DNA from: Leptolyngbya sp. FACHB-261
GTDB lineage: Bacteria > Cyanobacteriota > Cyanobacteriia > FACHB-261
Direction: 5' to 3'
NCBI RefSeq assembly: GCF_014696065.1
Contig: NZ_JACJPL010000031.1
Coordinates: 124,001 to 188,000, forward strand
Length of the DNA stretch: 64,000 bases
The translations under genes were made by a program, and so were the position numbers. The notes beneath the pieces are model-generated. The model was not told the origin of the DNA, made no database searches, and saw only the letters and a program-made list of their open reading frames with translations. This document shows, in pieces, positions 46,788 to 56,263 of the stretch (its first letter is position 1; each line of letters starts with the position of its first letter).

Positions 46788-48710
46788 TTAAATACGCCCA
46801 CTGCACTCGGCTGTAGCCTGCCCACGGGAAGCACAAGATTGTTCCCAGTGTTCTTGTGCGGCTGCATTACCGTAGAGCTGCCGGGGGCCAACAACCTGTA
46901 GTGGCTCCTTGGCCGAAATCGGTAGATTCAAGTCAAGTGGGTCTTGGGGATCGTTGGGCTGGCGCAGAAAATCAGTCACAAACACCACCGGGCGAGTGCT
47001 GTCCCAGAATTCTTGCAACTGGCGACGATTGGTTGCATAAGCAGGCGCGGGTCCAGGAAACACTGGAGGCAGACGATTAACGCCCCCATCCGTCAGTACC
47101 ATCACAGTGCGATAGGCTGTCTCCGCCCTGCCTCTGGCCCAGCCAGGCGGTAAGGGAGCTGTCCTCGTGGCACCGGGCACTTCTGCAAGAGGGTGACCGC
47201 CTCGGCGATCCAGGTAGTAACTCATGGCTCCCGCCGCTCCCAGTTCTCGCGATCCTTCAAATACCCAGAGAGTTTCGAGACCTAGGCGGGGATCGGCTGC
47301 GGCAATTAGCTGACGCGACGAGCGTACAGCCTCAGTTGTGGCAAATCCATTTGCGACGGTTGCCCAAACCAGCGATAGCCCAAGGCATAGGCCCACTAAG
47401 GCACGATAGGGCCATCTCGCGAGTAGCAGCACTCCTGCAACTAACCAGCTCGCCCCTAAGGCCAGCAACAGAAAAGCGGCAGTAAAGTGCAAACCCGCAA
47501 TGTTTGCCAGCTCAGGCAAGTTCACTACTAACCGGGGCAACCAAAAGGCACCTGTACCTACCACTAACCCCAGCAACGCGAAAACCCAACCCAGACTGCG
47601 CTGGCCTTGTCGCTGCCCTGGTTCTCGACAACGCGACCACCAGCCTGCACATAAGAGGATGACCGGAGGGAGAGCCGGTAGGCTGTAGTACACCAATCGC
47701 GAGGACATTGGCAGGAACAAGAGCAGTGGCGCTGCAGCCGCAATCGTTAATAGCAACATCCCCTCACTGCGGCGGCGCTGTGACCAGGTAGCCTCGGGAC
47801 TGCGTCCCTGCTGCCAGTCCTGCCAAGCTGAACTCAAGGCCTGGGGGAGGAGCAGCGTCCAAGGAATTCCCCAAATGCCAGCAACGGCTAAGTAACCCAA
47901 GGCGCTAACCTTTGACACGGCATAGTCCGGAGGCCAGCGGACATCTGCGATGCGGCTCAGGTTCTCATTCAGCAAAAAATACTTTAGAAAGCCGGGATTA
48001 GCTCGCTCAACGGCGACCACCCAGGGCAGAATCACAGCCAGGATGACGCCAGCGCCTAGGACCAGCCGCGCCTTTTGAAAACTTGCGAAGCTGCGTCGGT
48101 TCAGGGCTAGACCCACCCAGCTCAGCACTGGGAAAAATAAGCCGACAGGACCTTTGGTGAGGATGCACAATCCCAAGAGGCCATACAGAGCTAAGCAGTA
48201 GCGCCAACGGCGAGGTTCCCAGAGAAATCGCCACAGGCAGTAGTAGCTCGCTAGCAGCAAGCTCGCCAACAGAACGTCGATCAGAATTTGGTGAGTGAAT
48301 AGGAACCAGCCTGCAGCCATACACAACATGGCTGCAGCCATGCGTCCGGCGGTGGGGTTCCATAACTCCCGTGCCCATTTCCAGGCCACCACAGCACCCA
48401 GCCAGCCAGCCAGAGCGACAGGTAAGCGAGCTGCGAACTCATTGAATCCGAATAGTTTGGTACTGGTCGCGATTAGCCAATACAAAAGTGGTGGTTTGTT
48501 TAGATAGGGAGCACCGTTGAGGGTGGGCGTTACCCAATCATTACGCAGGAGCATCTCGCGGGCTACGCCAGCAAAGTGGCCTTCGTGCGGCTCGTAAAAA
48601 CCATAGCCGCCTAAACCACAAGTCAATACAAGCAATCCTAAGACTAGTACAGCAATATCAGCCCAGCCCACGCCAAGGCGCACTGGAGCAGTCTTCCATC
48701 TCTCACTCAT
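46788..48710 (-). CDS. GT39-family (ArnT/PMT-like) membrane glycosyltransferase
   Basis: 640 residues from ATG 48710; the adjacent GTG one codon earlier is less likely. About ten spans. The catalytic motif FYEPHEGHFAGVAREML (about 38-54) with Asp/Glu-type acidic residue is in the first periplasmic loop. Then APYLNKPPLLYWL, typical of lipid-linked-sugar transferases. A soluble C-terminal part follows (about 485-640). It would transfer a sugar from a polyprenyl-phosphate donor to lipid A, protein or a glycan; the acceptor is unknown. Confidence 0.9.
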   Translation of the reverse strand: MSERWKTAPVRLGVGWADIAVLVLGLLVLTCGLGGYGFYEPHEGHFAGVAREMLLRNDWVTPTLNGAPYLNKPPLLYWLIATSTKLFGFNEFAARLPVALAGWLGAVVAWKWARELWNPTAGRMAAAMLCMAAGWFLFTHQILIDVLLASLLLASYYCLWRFLWEPRRWRYCLALYGLLGLCILTKGPVGLFFPVLSWVGLALNRRSFASFQKARLVLGAGVILAVILPWVVAVERANPGFLKYFLLNENLSRIADVRWPPDYAVSKVSALGYLAVAGIWGIPWTLLLPQALSSAWQDWQQGRSPEATWSQRRRSEGMLLLTIAAAAPLLLFLPMSSRLVYYSLPALPPVILLCAGWWSRCREPGQRQGQRSLGWVFALLGLVVGTGAFWLPRLVVNLPELANIAGLHFTAAFLLLALGASWLVAGVLLLARWPYRALVGLCLGLSLVWATVANGFATTEAVRSSRQLIAAADPRLGLETLWVFEGSRELGAAGAMSYYLDRRGGHPLAEVPGATRTAPLPPGWARGRAETAYRTVMVLTDGGVNRLPPVFPGPAPAYATNRRQLQEFWDSTRPVVFVTDFLRQPNDPQDPLDLNLPISAKEPLQVVGPRQLYGNAAAQEHWEQSCASRGQATAECSGRI

Positions 48711-48964
48711 CACAACACACCAGGGGTCTGTTCCCGTAACTCTATCCAGACAGCCGTTTTTCCACTGTATCGGCTGCTGTTGATCAATGCTCCCTCCCTG
48801 GTGTAAGACAGCGACATGTGTGCATCATCACTAAATGCACGAGAGTGTGAGCTGCTGTTGACAGGACCCTGCCCTGTTACTTGCCCTTACTCACCACCTT
48901 GCTCACCATTAAACGGAACCTGACACACAGGTTAACTATCCGGCTCAGACGTTGAGCTGGCTAA

Positions 48965-49144
48965 CTAGAAATACAAAGCGGCATGCTCAAAGTCAATTTT
49001 GCGGGTGATAGCTGTTAAACCGGCTACATCTTGTTCAAGAAATCCTTTAACAACATTGCTACCTGTACCTCCAGCCACACCGATTAGCAGAACCTTGCTG
49101 ACGTTTGTCTTGGTGTTCTGGGGTGTTTCTGGGAAATACTGCAC
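48965..49144 (-). pseudogene. Remnant of an NmrA-like NAD(P)-binding oxidoreductase (N-terminus only)
   Basis: Minus-strand reading from about GTG 49144 gives a peptide with KVLLIGVAGGTGSNVVKG, a Rossmann GxxGxxG start, then FLEQDVAGLTAITRKID, and stops at TAG 48965 after about 59 codons. This is the beginning of an atypical-SDR/NmrA protein cut off after the second strand; nothing downstream in any frame resumes it. It is read as a truncated gene. Full-length relatives have about 280-330 residues. Confidence 0.6.
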
Positions 49145-49259
49145 GCTGGATGCTCCTAAACTGACTGAACAGAGACAATCCTTCGAATTCAGCTAACAAC
49201 CCTCAGCTTCATTTCTACATCGGTTAGATTCACATACATTCGTCTGCTCAATCTTTTAT

Positions 49260-49979
49260 CTAGTCCATTAATTCAACATCTTCTAGCAAAACTTTGGCGA
49301 CTTCTGGAAAGTGCTGTCGCATGCAATCATTGCAAACGCCATGAGTAAAATCCACGTCCGAATGCTGCTTTATAAACTTCTCAACCGTTGACCAGCATCC
49401 TTGGTCATTGCGGATTCCTTTGCAGTATGAACATATAGGGACCAGCCCTTCTATCAGTTTTATCTTTTCGAGGGCTTCAGCGAGACTTGAAGAGACCCGT
49501 CGAAACTCCAATTGGGTGACAACCTGGCGCGCAATGGCCTCCAATGCTGTCCGCTGAGCCTCAGACAGATCTCTTGGTTTTCGATCGATGACACAGAGGG
49601 AACCTATGACATATCCTTCGGGCGTGATCAGGGGTGCCCCCGCATAAAAGCGAATCCCCGGAGCGGATTTGACGAGAGGATTGTCTAAAAACCGTTCGTC
49701 GCACAAAGCATCGTTGACCACCATTGTTTGATCGCTGAGGATGGTGTGCCCACAAAACGAAATATTTCGAGAGGTTTCATTAACTTCTAAGCCTAGTTGC
49801 GACTTAAACCACTGGCGTTCTGCGTCAACAAGGCTGATGAGGGCTATGGGAACCTCACAGATGAAAGAGGCTAGCGCGGTGAAGTCATCATAGGCCTGCT
49901 CTGAGGGCGTATCTAGTATCCTGTACTGTCTAAGTGCTTCAAGTCTAGCGGCTTCTTGTTCGGGCTTTCTTGCTTCCAT
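49260..49979 (-). CDS. GAF domain protein with C-terminal CxxC zinc-ribbon-like motif
   Basis: 239 residues from ATG 49979 (MEARKPEQEAARLEALRQYRILDTP, the usual lead-in of this GAF class); the frame continues 30 codons upstream to ATG 50069 but that part is unconserved-looking. The GAF domain spans about 25-170 (FICEVPIALISLVDAERQWFKS; SFCGHTIL; YAGAPLITPEGYVIGSLCVID). The tail has ICSYCKGIRNDQGCW and GVCNDCMRQHFPE, a four-Cys module common at the end of bacterial signalling proteins. It has no output domain, so it probably acts as a partner sensor. Confidence 0.85.
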   Translation of the reverse strand: MEARKPEQEAARLEALRQYRILDTPSEQAYDDFTALASFICEVPIALISLVDAERQWFKSQLGLEVNETSRNISFCGHTILSDQTMVVNDALCDERFLDNPLVKSAPGIRFYAGAPLITPEGYVIGSLCVIDRKPRDLSEAQRTALEAIARQVVTQLEFRRVSSSLAEALEKIKLIEGLVPICSYCKGIRNDQGCWSTVEKFIKQHSDVDFTHGVCNDCMRQHFPEVAKVLLEDVELMD

Positions 49980-50748
49980 ATCACGTGTCTCTTTTTGCTC
50001 AGCGCAAAGGTCGGCAGTCGCAAGCCACTTTTCACGACAATAACCTGCTGAGGCTGGAAACGAAGCCAAAGTTTGACAGTGCTTAATATGAGTAGCCAGG
50101 CAATTTCACACTCTCCACCGGCCTTGAGTTAACCTTCAACTCAATCGAAAGCTGACAATGTCTTGCCCAAAAATTAGTGTTGCAACTTCAGGTTCAGGTC
50201 CCACTGAACTCGGTCTGTCACACATGAGGTGTGACCAGTAGCAGACGTTGCGAAACTATCTAGCAGAGCGCAGGCAAAGCGCAGCGTCTAGCAGATCGGC
50301 ACCCGAGGAAGCCAATGCTTTAGACACTTCAACCGAAACCGCAATCCAGCGCGTCTCTCCTCGTACTAGACCTTAGGAGTAGGTCCTAAGACATGCTTGG
50401 AGTATAAGATTTTTCTCTACTTCCAGTTTTAGCCTGCTGGCAGTTTTGAGTTGTCATCGTTGTCTTTCAGCGTTAACGCTTGGTTAAATGCTGTTCGCTC
50501 AATACTATCCCTACGAGGGTGGTTAACCGGTGATTTTTTAGCTAATTAGAACCTTATCCCTGGTTTTATTCTTCGTCTTTTCCAGTTGGGAATCCTCTCT
50601 ACATCTACTGCTTACAACCACCAGCTTAATCTCTCTCTTTTAGCGGATTATGCACTTTGAAGCAATCGTTACGGTTGTGATATCAGCAACAGCTCAGATG
50701 GTTGCGACGCTTTGTAACGAATAATTTAACAAACCAGAGGGAAAAAGT
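49980..50748. other. Intergenic region, no gene recognised
   Basis: About 770 bp between divergent GAF and glycine-zipper/TPR genes (680 bp if the longer GAF start is used). No open frame with recognisable motifs. The last 15 bases before 50749 contain GAGGGAAAAAGT, a good ribosome-binding site. The large size suggests regulated promoters. Confidence 0.5.
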
Positions 50749-51957
50749 ATGACGGACAATACGATGGATCTTAGTAAGCAGGATCTCAGTCAACAGCATC
50801 AAGATTTATCTTCCTCAGAGCAGAGCCAAGGGCGCGACCCGGTCCAAACTGTTGCAACAGGGCTTGGGGTTGTAAGCGGAGGCTTGGCAGGAGCACTCAT
50901 CGGTCGGCTAGTAGGCGGACGCTGGGGCGCTGCTGTGGGTGCAGTCGTTGGTGGTGTAGCGGGTGCTAACACTGGACGTGAAGCGGCTGAAGGAGTTGAC
51001 CGGAAGCTTGAAAGTGTAGTCGATACTGTGAAGCAGACAGTTGAGGACATCAAGCCCTCTGTTATTGGCACAGTCGATGCTGTGAAGCACAATATCGAAG
51101 CGGCTCAACCCTCTGTGACTGGGGTGATTGATTCGGTCAAACAGACAATTGATGAAACTCGGCCCTCGGTAACCCACGCACTTGACGCCGTAACGCCCTC
51201 TGTTACCCATGCGATCGATGCAGTAGCAGAGACGATTGATGAAGCCCGTCCCTCAGTGGTAGGAACGGCAGATGCGGTAAGAGCAACGGTTGAAGATGCT
51301 CGGCCTGCTGTGAACGAAGCAGTTCACAAGACCTCCGAAAGCATTCAATCCTCGGCATCTAGCATTGCAGGTTCAGTGCAAGGTGCAGCTCAGTCTGTTC
51401 AGAGTGCAGCGCAAGATGCTCAACCCAAAATGACGCAAGCTCTGGAAAGTGTGTCTAACAATGTTCAGTCGTCGGTGTCAAAGGTAGCAGATTCCGTGCA
51501 AGGTGCTGCACAGAATGCGCTCTCATCTGCGACCAGTGGTACTTCAACTAGTGGTACTGGAACAACGATAGACGCTAGCCCGATGACCTTCTCCGATCAG
51601 GCAGATACTTCGCTGCAACCGGCTGCTCAAACGAGTTCAACCAATGTAGTGACGATTAGCCCAGTCACTGACCAGGCTAATATTCAATTAGTTCAAAACG
51701 AATTCAATCGCGGCTTGCTGCTCAGCAGTGAAGGGGATCTCCCTGGAGCTGAATCTGCATTCGAGCAAGTTGTCAGCATGGCACCGGATTCTCCCGAAGC
51801 GCACTTCAACTTGGGTGTTGTACTGTTGCAGCAAGGAAGAGAGATGGAAGGCATTGCCTACATCCGACAAGCGCGGGATCTTTCTTTTCTGCAAGGTGAT
51901 GTTGAGGCATCAGCAAATCTCGACCTCATCCTACAGCAGATCGGCGCTATCGGTTAA
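50749..51957 (+). CDS. Glycine-zipper protein with amphipathic repeats and C-terminal TPR
   Basis: 402 residues, three parts. (1) Residues 35-80: Gly/Ala-rich glycine zipper (GGLAGALIGRLVGGRWGAAVGAVVGGVAGANTG), likely membrane-inserting. (2) About 80-265: imperfect repeats of about 17-24 residues of the type 'V-D-x-V-K-x-T-I-E-x-x-x-P-S-V', later 'SIAGSVQGAAQSVQSAA', resembling apolipoprotein or LEA amphipathic helices. (3) About 310-395: TPR-like helices (EFNRGLLLSSEGDLPGAESAFEQVV; SPEAHFNLGVVLLQQG). A stress-related envelope protein is a reasonable guess. Terminators follow. Confidence 0.82.
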   Translation: MTDNTMDLSKQDLSQQHQDLSSSEQSQGRDPVQTVATGLGVVSGGLAGALIGRLVGGRWGAAVGAVVGGVAGANTGREAAEGVDRKLESVVDTVKQTVEDIKPSVIGTVDAVKHNIEAAQPSVTGVIDSVKQTIDETRPSVTHALDAVTPSVTHAIDAVAETIDEARPSVVGTADAVRATVEDARPAVNEAVHKTSESIQSSASSIAGSVQGAAQSVQSAAQDAQPKMTQALESVSNNVQSSVSKVADSVQGAAQNALSSATSGTSTSGTGTTIDASPMTFSDQADTSLQPAAQTSSTNVVTISPVTDQANIQLVQNEFNRGLLLSSEGDLPGAESAFEQVVSMAPDSPEAHFNLGVVLLQQGREMEGIAYIRQARDLSFLQGDVEASANLDLILQQIGAIG

Positions 51958-51963
51958 CAGCTT

Positions 51964-51978
51964 GGGGGCTAAGCCCCC
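51964..51978 (+). terminator. Short GC-rich hairpin after the glycine-zipper gene
   Basis: GGGGGC, TAA loop, GCCCCC, followed by ACACTTTT. It starts 6 bp after the stop codon and is the first of two tandem stems. Confidence 0.6.
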
Positions 51979-52039
51979 ACACTTTTGCTGTTACGCTTGT
52001 CTCCGGTTATCAGAGTTACAACGTGTCTGTTAGATAGAG

Positions 52040-52077
52040 TTTGGCGCATCTTGTAGGATGCGCCAAATTTTGTTTTT
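52040..52077 (+). terminator. Strong Rho-independent terminator
   Basis: TTTGGCGCATC (52040-52050) and GATGCGCCAAA (52057-52067), perfect 11-bp arms with a 6-nt loop, followed by TTTTGTTTTT. It ends the glycine-zipper/TPR transcript. The remaining about 360 bp before the antiporter contain no gene. Confidence 0.92.
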
Positions 52078-52439
52078 AAATACTTGCTATCTGCAATCTG
52101 TTGCAGCTTCTTGCTGTTACTATTCATCCGCCACTGACTGAAAATGGGGCATGAGCTTATGTTGACCTCAGCGGCTTTCGTCTTTTCACTAAAGTTATGG
52201 AGTTTAAAGCTGTAAACTATGGAGCAGCTAGCCTGAAAAATTTAAACTACAAGATTAGGACAAATTTGGGAGCCAGCCTGAGCCTTTAGTGTCAATCTAG
52301 AGAAAACCTAATAGTTCCTAAAGATATTCTGAGCAAGTGCTACCTATCCTCTAGTAGGAAAAAGCCTTATTATTTACCTCGATTGAGAAACTATTAGTGC
52401 CTTAGATTGTCCTGCGATCCAAAACAAGCTGGTTGACTA

Positions 52440-54500
52440 ATGCAAGGTCCAATTTTCACGTTCACTCTGCTGCTGCTGGTCATTCTGGTGGTACCACCAC
52501 TATTTGAGCGGTTGCGTCTGCCTGGACTTGTCGGCTTATTGATTGCTGGAATTGTGTTGGGGCAAAGCGGGTTGCAATGGTTGGATGCCAAATCCGAGAC
52601 CATGCAATTGCTATCAGGCATCGGCAAGGTCTACCTGATGTTTGTGGCAGGTTTGGAAATCGACCTCAAACAGTTCCACAAAACCCGCAATCGCTCCTTG
52701 GGTTTTGGTTTTCTCACGTTTATTGTCCCAATGATCATGGGCACTACGGTCGGGCGACTGTTTGACTTTGGCTGGAATGCCTCTGTGCTGATTGGGTCTT
52801 TGCTCGCTTCCCACACCCTGCTGGCTTACCCGATCGTGAGCCGTCTGGGAGTCGTTTCTAATGAAGCTGTGATGGTGACGATCGGTGCCACCATTATTAC
52901 CGACACGGCAGCACTACTGGTGTTGGCCGTGTGTGTTGGAATTCATTTAGGCTCCTTTACTGCCCTGAGCTTTGCGACGCTAATAGTTGGCCTAGCGCTC
53001 TATTCAGTGTTGGTGTTAGTAGGTTTTGACTGGGCAGGTAAGGAGTTTTTTCGGCGTTCTGGTGATGCTGAAGGCAATCAGTTTCTGTTCATCCTACTGG
53101 CGCTGTTTCTGGCATCAGTTGGAGCGCAGGTCATCGGAGTAGAGCAAATTGTTGGGGCTTTCCTGGCAGGGTTAGCAGTTAATGATGTCCTAGGTAATAG
53201 TCCTGTAAAAGAAAAGGTAGAGTTTGTTGGCAGCGTGCTGTTTATCCCCTGCTTCTTTATAGATATGGGGCTGCTGATCAACCTACCTGCCTTCCTTGAA
53301 ACCTTAGGTGCTATCTGGCTCACTGCGGCGATTGTCGGTGGACTGATCAGTAGCAAGTTCATCGCGGCCCTTCTGTCTAAGTGGCTCTATCACTACAAAT
53401 TTCCAGAGTTAATGACGATGTGGTCTTTGTCCCTACCGCAAGTAGCTGCAACCCTGACCGCTACGCTGGTAGGATATCAGACCCTCAATGCGGCAGGAGA
53501 ACGGCTGATTGGAGAAGGGGTGCTCAATAGCGTCATTGTGCTGATGGTGGTGACCTCCGTTCTCGGCCCCTTGATCACAGCTCGATTTGCTCCCCAGCTG
53601 ACGATTCCAACAACTGCTCTTGAGTCCTTGTCAGCGCCCTGGTTCACGCATACCCCGCTTTCAGACAGCAAGGAAACCAATAGGCCCTTCACGATTGTGG
53701 TTCCTACTTACAATCCCAAAACCCAGCAGTATCTCATTGAAATGGCAGCGTTGTTAGCGCGTCACGAGTCAGGGCGGATTATTCCTGTGGCGATTGTCAA
53801 AGCGCCTGTTTACATGGATCATCCTCAGCTAGAATCCCTTCTGGAACGTAACCATAAACGACTGCAAGCTACGATCGCAATTGGGCAGGAGTTTAACGTA
53901 GAAACCCAGGCAGCCATTCGGATTGATGATGATGTGGCAACTGGAATTAGCCGAGTTAGTCGAGAACACAATGCCAATTTAATTGTGATGGGCTGGTCTC
54001 GCACGACAGGATTTCGAGCCCGCCTGTTTGGCAATGTCATTGATAGTGTCATTTGTGCTGCTCATTGTCCGGTTGCCGTAACCCGTTTATTAATCAGCCC
54101 CACAGCAATTCAAAGCATTCTGGTTCTCGTCAATGATTTCACTTCAGAAACCTTACGCACCATTCGCTTTGCCCAAATTTTGGCAGATGCAAACCAGGCA
54201 ACTGTAGTCCTATTTCATGTGAGCAATCCTCAGATGTCTACAGCCCAATCATCTGAGTTCTCAGCTCGGTTATCTGCAATTGCTGCGAACCGTGAGCTGA
54301 AGATCAGGACAACTATTGAAACCGTTCACAGCAGCGACATCGCAGGAGCAGTTCTGCAGGCGGCAGAAGATGTTGACTTGGTGATGTTGCATACTGTTCG
54401 CTATCGGACTGCAGGAGGACTAGCGGTGAGTGAGGTGACCACCCACATTGTTCAATCTCTAAATTGTTCTCTGATCCTGTTAGGAGAACCCCAAGCTTGA
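52440..54500 (+). CDS. CPA2 cation:proton antiporter with C-terminal universal stress domain
   Basis: 686 residues. Residues 1-395 form 11-13 spans of a Na+/H+ exchanger of the KefB/GerN/NapA family: 'PGLVGLLIAGIVLGQSGL', 'ATIITDTAALLVLAV' (ion-site TD region, about 155), 'FLAGLAVND'. Residues about 415-686 hold one or two USP-like domains, with 'VMGWSRTTGFRARLFGNVIDSV' (the GxxG-nucleotide loop region) ending in CPVAVTR. It probably exports Na+ or K+ in exchange for protons, with nucleotide control through the USP part. Confidence 0.92.
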   Translation: MQGPIFTFTLLLLVILVVPPLFERLRLPGLVGLLIAGIVLGQSGLQWLDAKSETMQLLSGIGKVYLMFVAGLEIDLKQFHKTRNRSLGFGFLTFIVPMIMGTTVGRLFDFGWNASVLIGSLLASHTLLAYPIVSRLGVVSNEAVMVTIGATIITDTAALLVLAVCVGIHLGSFTALSFATLIVGLALYSVLVLVGFDWAGKEFFRRSGDAEGNQFLFILLALFLASVGAQVIGVEQIVGAFLAGLAVNDVLGNSPVKEKVEFVGSVLFIPCFFIDMGLLINLPAFLETLGAIWLTAAIVGGLISSKFIAALLSKWLYHYKFPELMTMWSLSLPQVAATLTATLVGYQTLNAAGERLIGEGVLNSVIVLMVVTSVLGPLITARFAPQLTIPTTALESLSAPWFTHTPLSDSKETNRPFTIVVPTYNPKTQQYLIEMAALLARHESGRIIPVAIVKAPVYMDHPQLESLLERNHKRLQATIAIGQEFNVETQAAIRIDDDVATGISRVSREHNANLIVMGWSRTTGFRARLFGNVIDSVICAAHCPVAVTRLLISPTAIQSILVLVNDFTSETLRTIRFAQILADANQATVVLFHVSNPQMSTAQSSEFSARLSAIAANRELKIRTTIETVHSSDIAGAVLQAAEDVDLVMLHTVRYRTAGGLAVSEVTTHIVQSLNCSLILLGEPQA

Positions 54501-54556
54501 AGGGGACTCTAACTACGACGTCTATGAGCCTTACAGGAAACGCTCAGGAAGTCGTT

Positions 54557-54697
54557 ATGGAAAACGCGTCAGTCGTGGAGTTTCTGACAGACGAACAGCG
54601 TTGGCAAGCGCTTGTGCAACGAGATCCATAGGCAGATGGTGCCTTTGTGTATGCAGTTAAGACCGCTGGCATCTATTGTAGTCTAGGCATTAGCTGA
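54557..54697 (+). pseudogene. Ada-type zinc-domain remnant (methylphosphotriester-DNA repair regulator)
   Basis: Reading from ATG 54557 gives FLTDEQRWQALVQRDP, an in-frame TAG (54629), then ADGAFVYAVKTAGIYCSLGIS and a TGA. This is the N-terminus of Ada: RWxAvxxRDxxADGxFVYAVKTTGIYC, where the Cys is the first zinc ligand. The expected C-P-S-R motif after it and the rest (about 150-300 residues) are absent. Premature stop plus truncation: a dead fragment. Reading could begin at ATG 54524. Confidence 0.75.
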
Positions 54698-54893
54698 AAA
54701 CTCATCCCTTTAAGCTCTCCCAACCATTGACGAACTGCGCTAAGAACTAACTCAGGTTGGTCTAGCGGGATAGGTATTGAAAAATGCTTGCACTGCCAGA
54801 TATTTTTAAATCTCTTGCTCGATTTCCTCAAGGACGGGCGACAACTTGAGTTTTCTGATGAAGCGCAGCGTACACATTTAAGTTGAGCGGTTT

Positions 54894-54900
54894 GTTAGGG
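54894..54900 (-). repeat. attC-like half site at the 3' end of the VOC gene
   Basis: On the minus strand the VOC stop codon lies inside CCCTAACAAACCGCTCAA. 'CTAACAA' followed by 'CGCTCAA' is the look of an integron attC R''/L'' arm, and this is where a cassette's site begins, at the gene end. The matching R' arm below 54890 is not clear; only a CAACTT/AAGTTG stem is visible. Confidence 0.4.
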
Positions 54901-55380
54901 GTTGTGATGCTCATTCTTGAGCAATGCCTGTAGAGGATTCAGAAATTCCTCCAGTTCATCCCACTGCGACTCTAAAGCTTGGCGGGCAGATGTTTCGGCA
55001 ACAATTTCCAGTCTTATGCCGTCTGGATCCTCGAAAAATATAGCGTAGTATTCAGGATGGTATTCGGGATACCGTTTGGGTGGGCTTACCTCGATTCCCA
55101 CTGCTCTGAGCTTCTCAAAGCATGAGTCTATTTCGGTCATTGTCTCTACCTGAAAGCAGAGGTGATGCAAGCCGGGAGTATAGGGATCGTGTTTTTGTCC
55201 TGTCTTTGCGGGCCGAATTGTCAACTGAAACTGTGGACCTAAGTAATGGGCGTGCGGTTCACCAGCAATAGCTTTATCACCCTTGTGTTGCTCGAGTTCC
55301 TGCATAACCAGGTCGTAGAATGTCTCAGAGCGGGAAAAATCGGAAACCGAGAGGTAAATGTGGTCGATTCTTTTTAGCAT
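54895..55380 (-). CDS. VOC family (glyoxalase/bleomycin-resistance-like) protein
   Basis: 161 residues. Opens with LKRIDHIYLSVSDFSRSETFYDLVM, the vicinal-oxygen-chelate first strand-helix with the His ligand. Further candidate ligands: HHLCFQV (about 92) and the closing EDPDGIRLEIV (Glu). Probably a metal-dependent lyase, dioxygenase or resistance protein; substrate unknown. It is the outermost of a run of small minus-strand genes with cassette-like spacing. Confidence 0.88.
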   Translation of the reverse strand: MLKRIDHIYLSVSDFSRSETFYDLVMQELEQHKGDKAIAGEPHAHYLGPQFQLTIRPAKTGQKHDPYTPGLHHLCFQVETMTEIDSCFEKLRAVGIEVSPPKRYPEYHPEYYAIFFEDPDGIRLEIVAETSARQALESQWDELEEFLNPLQALLKNEHHNP

Positions 55381-55555
55381 CTCGTAGTGTAATCACTCAA
55401 CAATGGCCAAGTTCAGGTGCAGGCAGTAAAGCTAAATAAAGCTAACTGTCAATTGCCGCGCCTTGTTGAGCCGATTCGGTGCAGCTTTGGCACAGGTATA
55501 TCCCTTGAGGCATCCTCACCTTACCCAGAGGCAATTGCCCCCAACTCGTAAGCCC

Positions 55556-56221
55556 TCATAAGTCATAGACACCACCGCGCTCTAGGGCACGGCGGTAGGC
55601 CGGACGTTGATGAATGCGATCCAGGAATGCCATAAGCTTAGGCCGACTCGCGTTTAGTCCTGCCCTTCCCGTAGCCGCCTCTAGCGGGAAGCTCATCTGG
55701 ATATCGGCGGCAGTAAATTCATGGCCTGCAAACCATTCGCTTTTGCCAATCTCCGCCTCTAGGTAATCTAGGTGCAGCGCAATTTGAGGTCCAGTAAATG
55801 AGCTTTTCGTGCGAGTTACAATCGCTCGGGCAATCGGACGCGCAAAAAAGGGCATTGGCTGTTGCTCGATTCGGTCGAAGACAAGCTTGAGCAGCAGCGG
55901 CGGCATCACTGAGCCTTCTGCATAATGTAGCCAGTAGGTGTAACGCAACCGCTCCGGTGTGCCCGGAGTCGGAACCAAGCGTCCGTTACCGTAGCGTTCG
56001 ACCAGATACTCAACAATAGCTCCGGATTCCGCCAGGGTTAATCCAGCATCGGTAATCACCGGCGACTTACCGAGTGGATGCACCTCGCGCAGTGATGTCG
56101 GTGCCAGCATGGTTTGTGGGTCGCGCTCGTAGTGCTTGATTTCGTATTCCAACCCGAGTTCTTCTAGCAACCAGAGCACCCGTTGGGAGCGGGAGTTATT
56201 CAAGTGGTGGACGGTGATCAT
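55556..56221 (-). CDS. Glutathione S-transferase
   Basis: 221 residues. Thioredoxin-like N-terminal domain (MITVHHLNNSRSQRVLWLLEELGLEYEIKHYERDP) with the active-site Ser region NSRSQR and the glutathione-binding LAESGAIVEYL. The all-helical C-terminal domain has EWFAGHEFTAADIQMSFPLEA, with the N-capping box Asp. Full length. It conjugates or reduces electrophiles and peroxides with glutathione. The gap to the VOC gene (55381-55555) contains no clear attC-like pair. Confidence 0.92.
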   Translation of the reverse strand: MITVHHLNNSRSQRVLWLLEELGLEYEIKHYERDPQTMLAPTSLREVHPLGKSPVITDAGLTLAESGAIVEYLVERYGNGRLVPTPGTPERLRYTYWLHYAEGSVMPPLLLKLVFDRIEQQPMPFFARPIARAIVTRTKSSFTGPQIALHLDYLEAEIGKSEWFAGHEFTAADIQMSFPLEAATGRAGLNASRPKLMAFLDRIHQRPAYRRALERGGVYDL

Positions 56222-56263
56222 CGGATTATTCTCTTAGCTAAGAGTTCAATGTAGTTACAAGGG

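Noticed and set aside
48999-49196. 65-codon plus-strand frame
   Set aside because: It is the opposite strand of the NmrA-like remnant, which has a recognisable Rossmann motif.
55440-55471. AGCTAAC ... GTTGAGC pair in the VOC-GST gap
   Set aside because: Only 32 bp apart, too short for an attC, and not at a gene end; probably chance.
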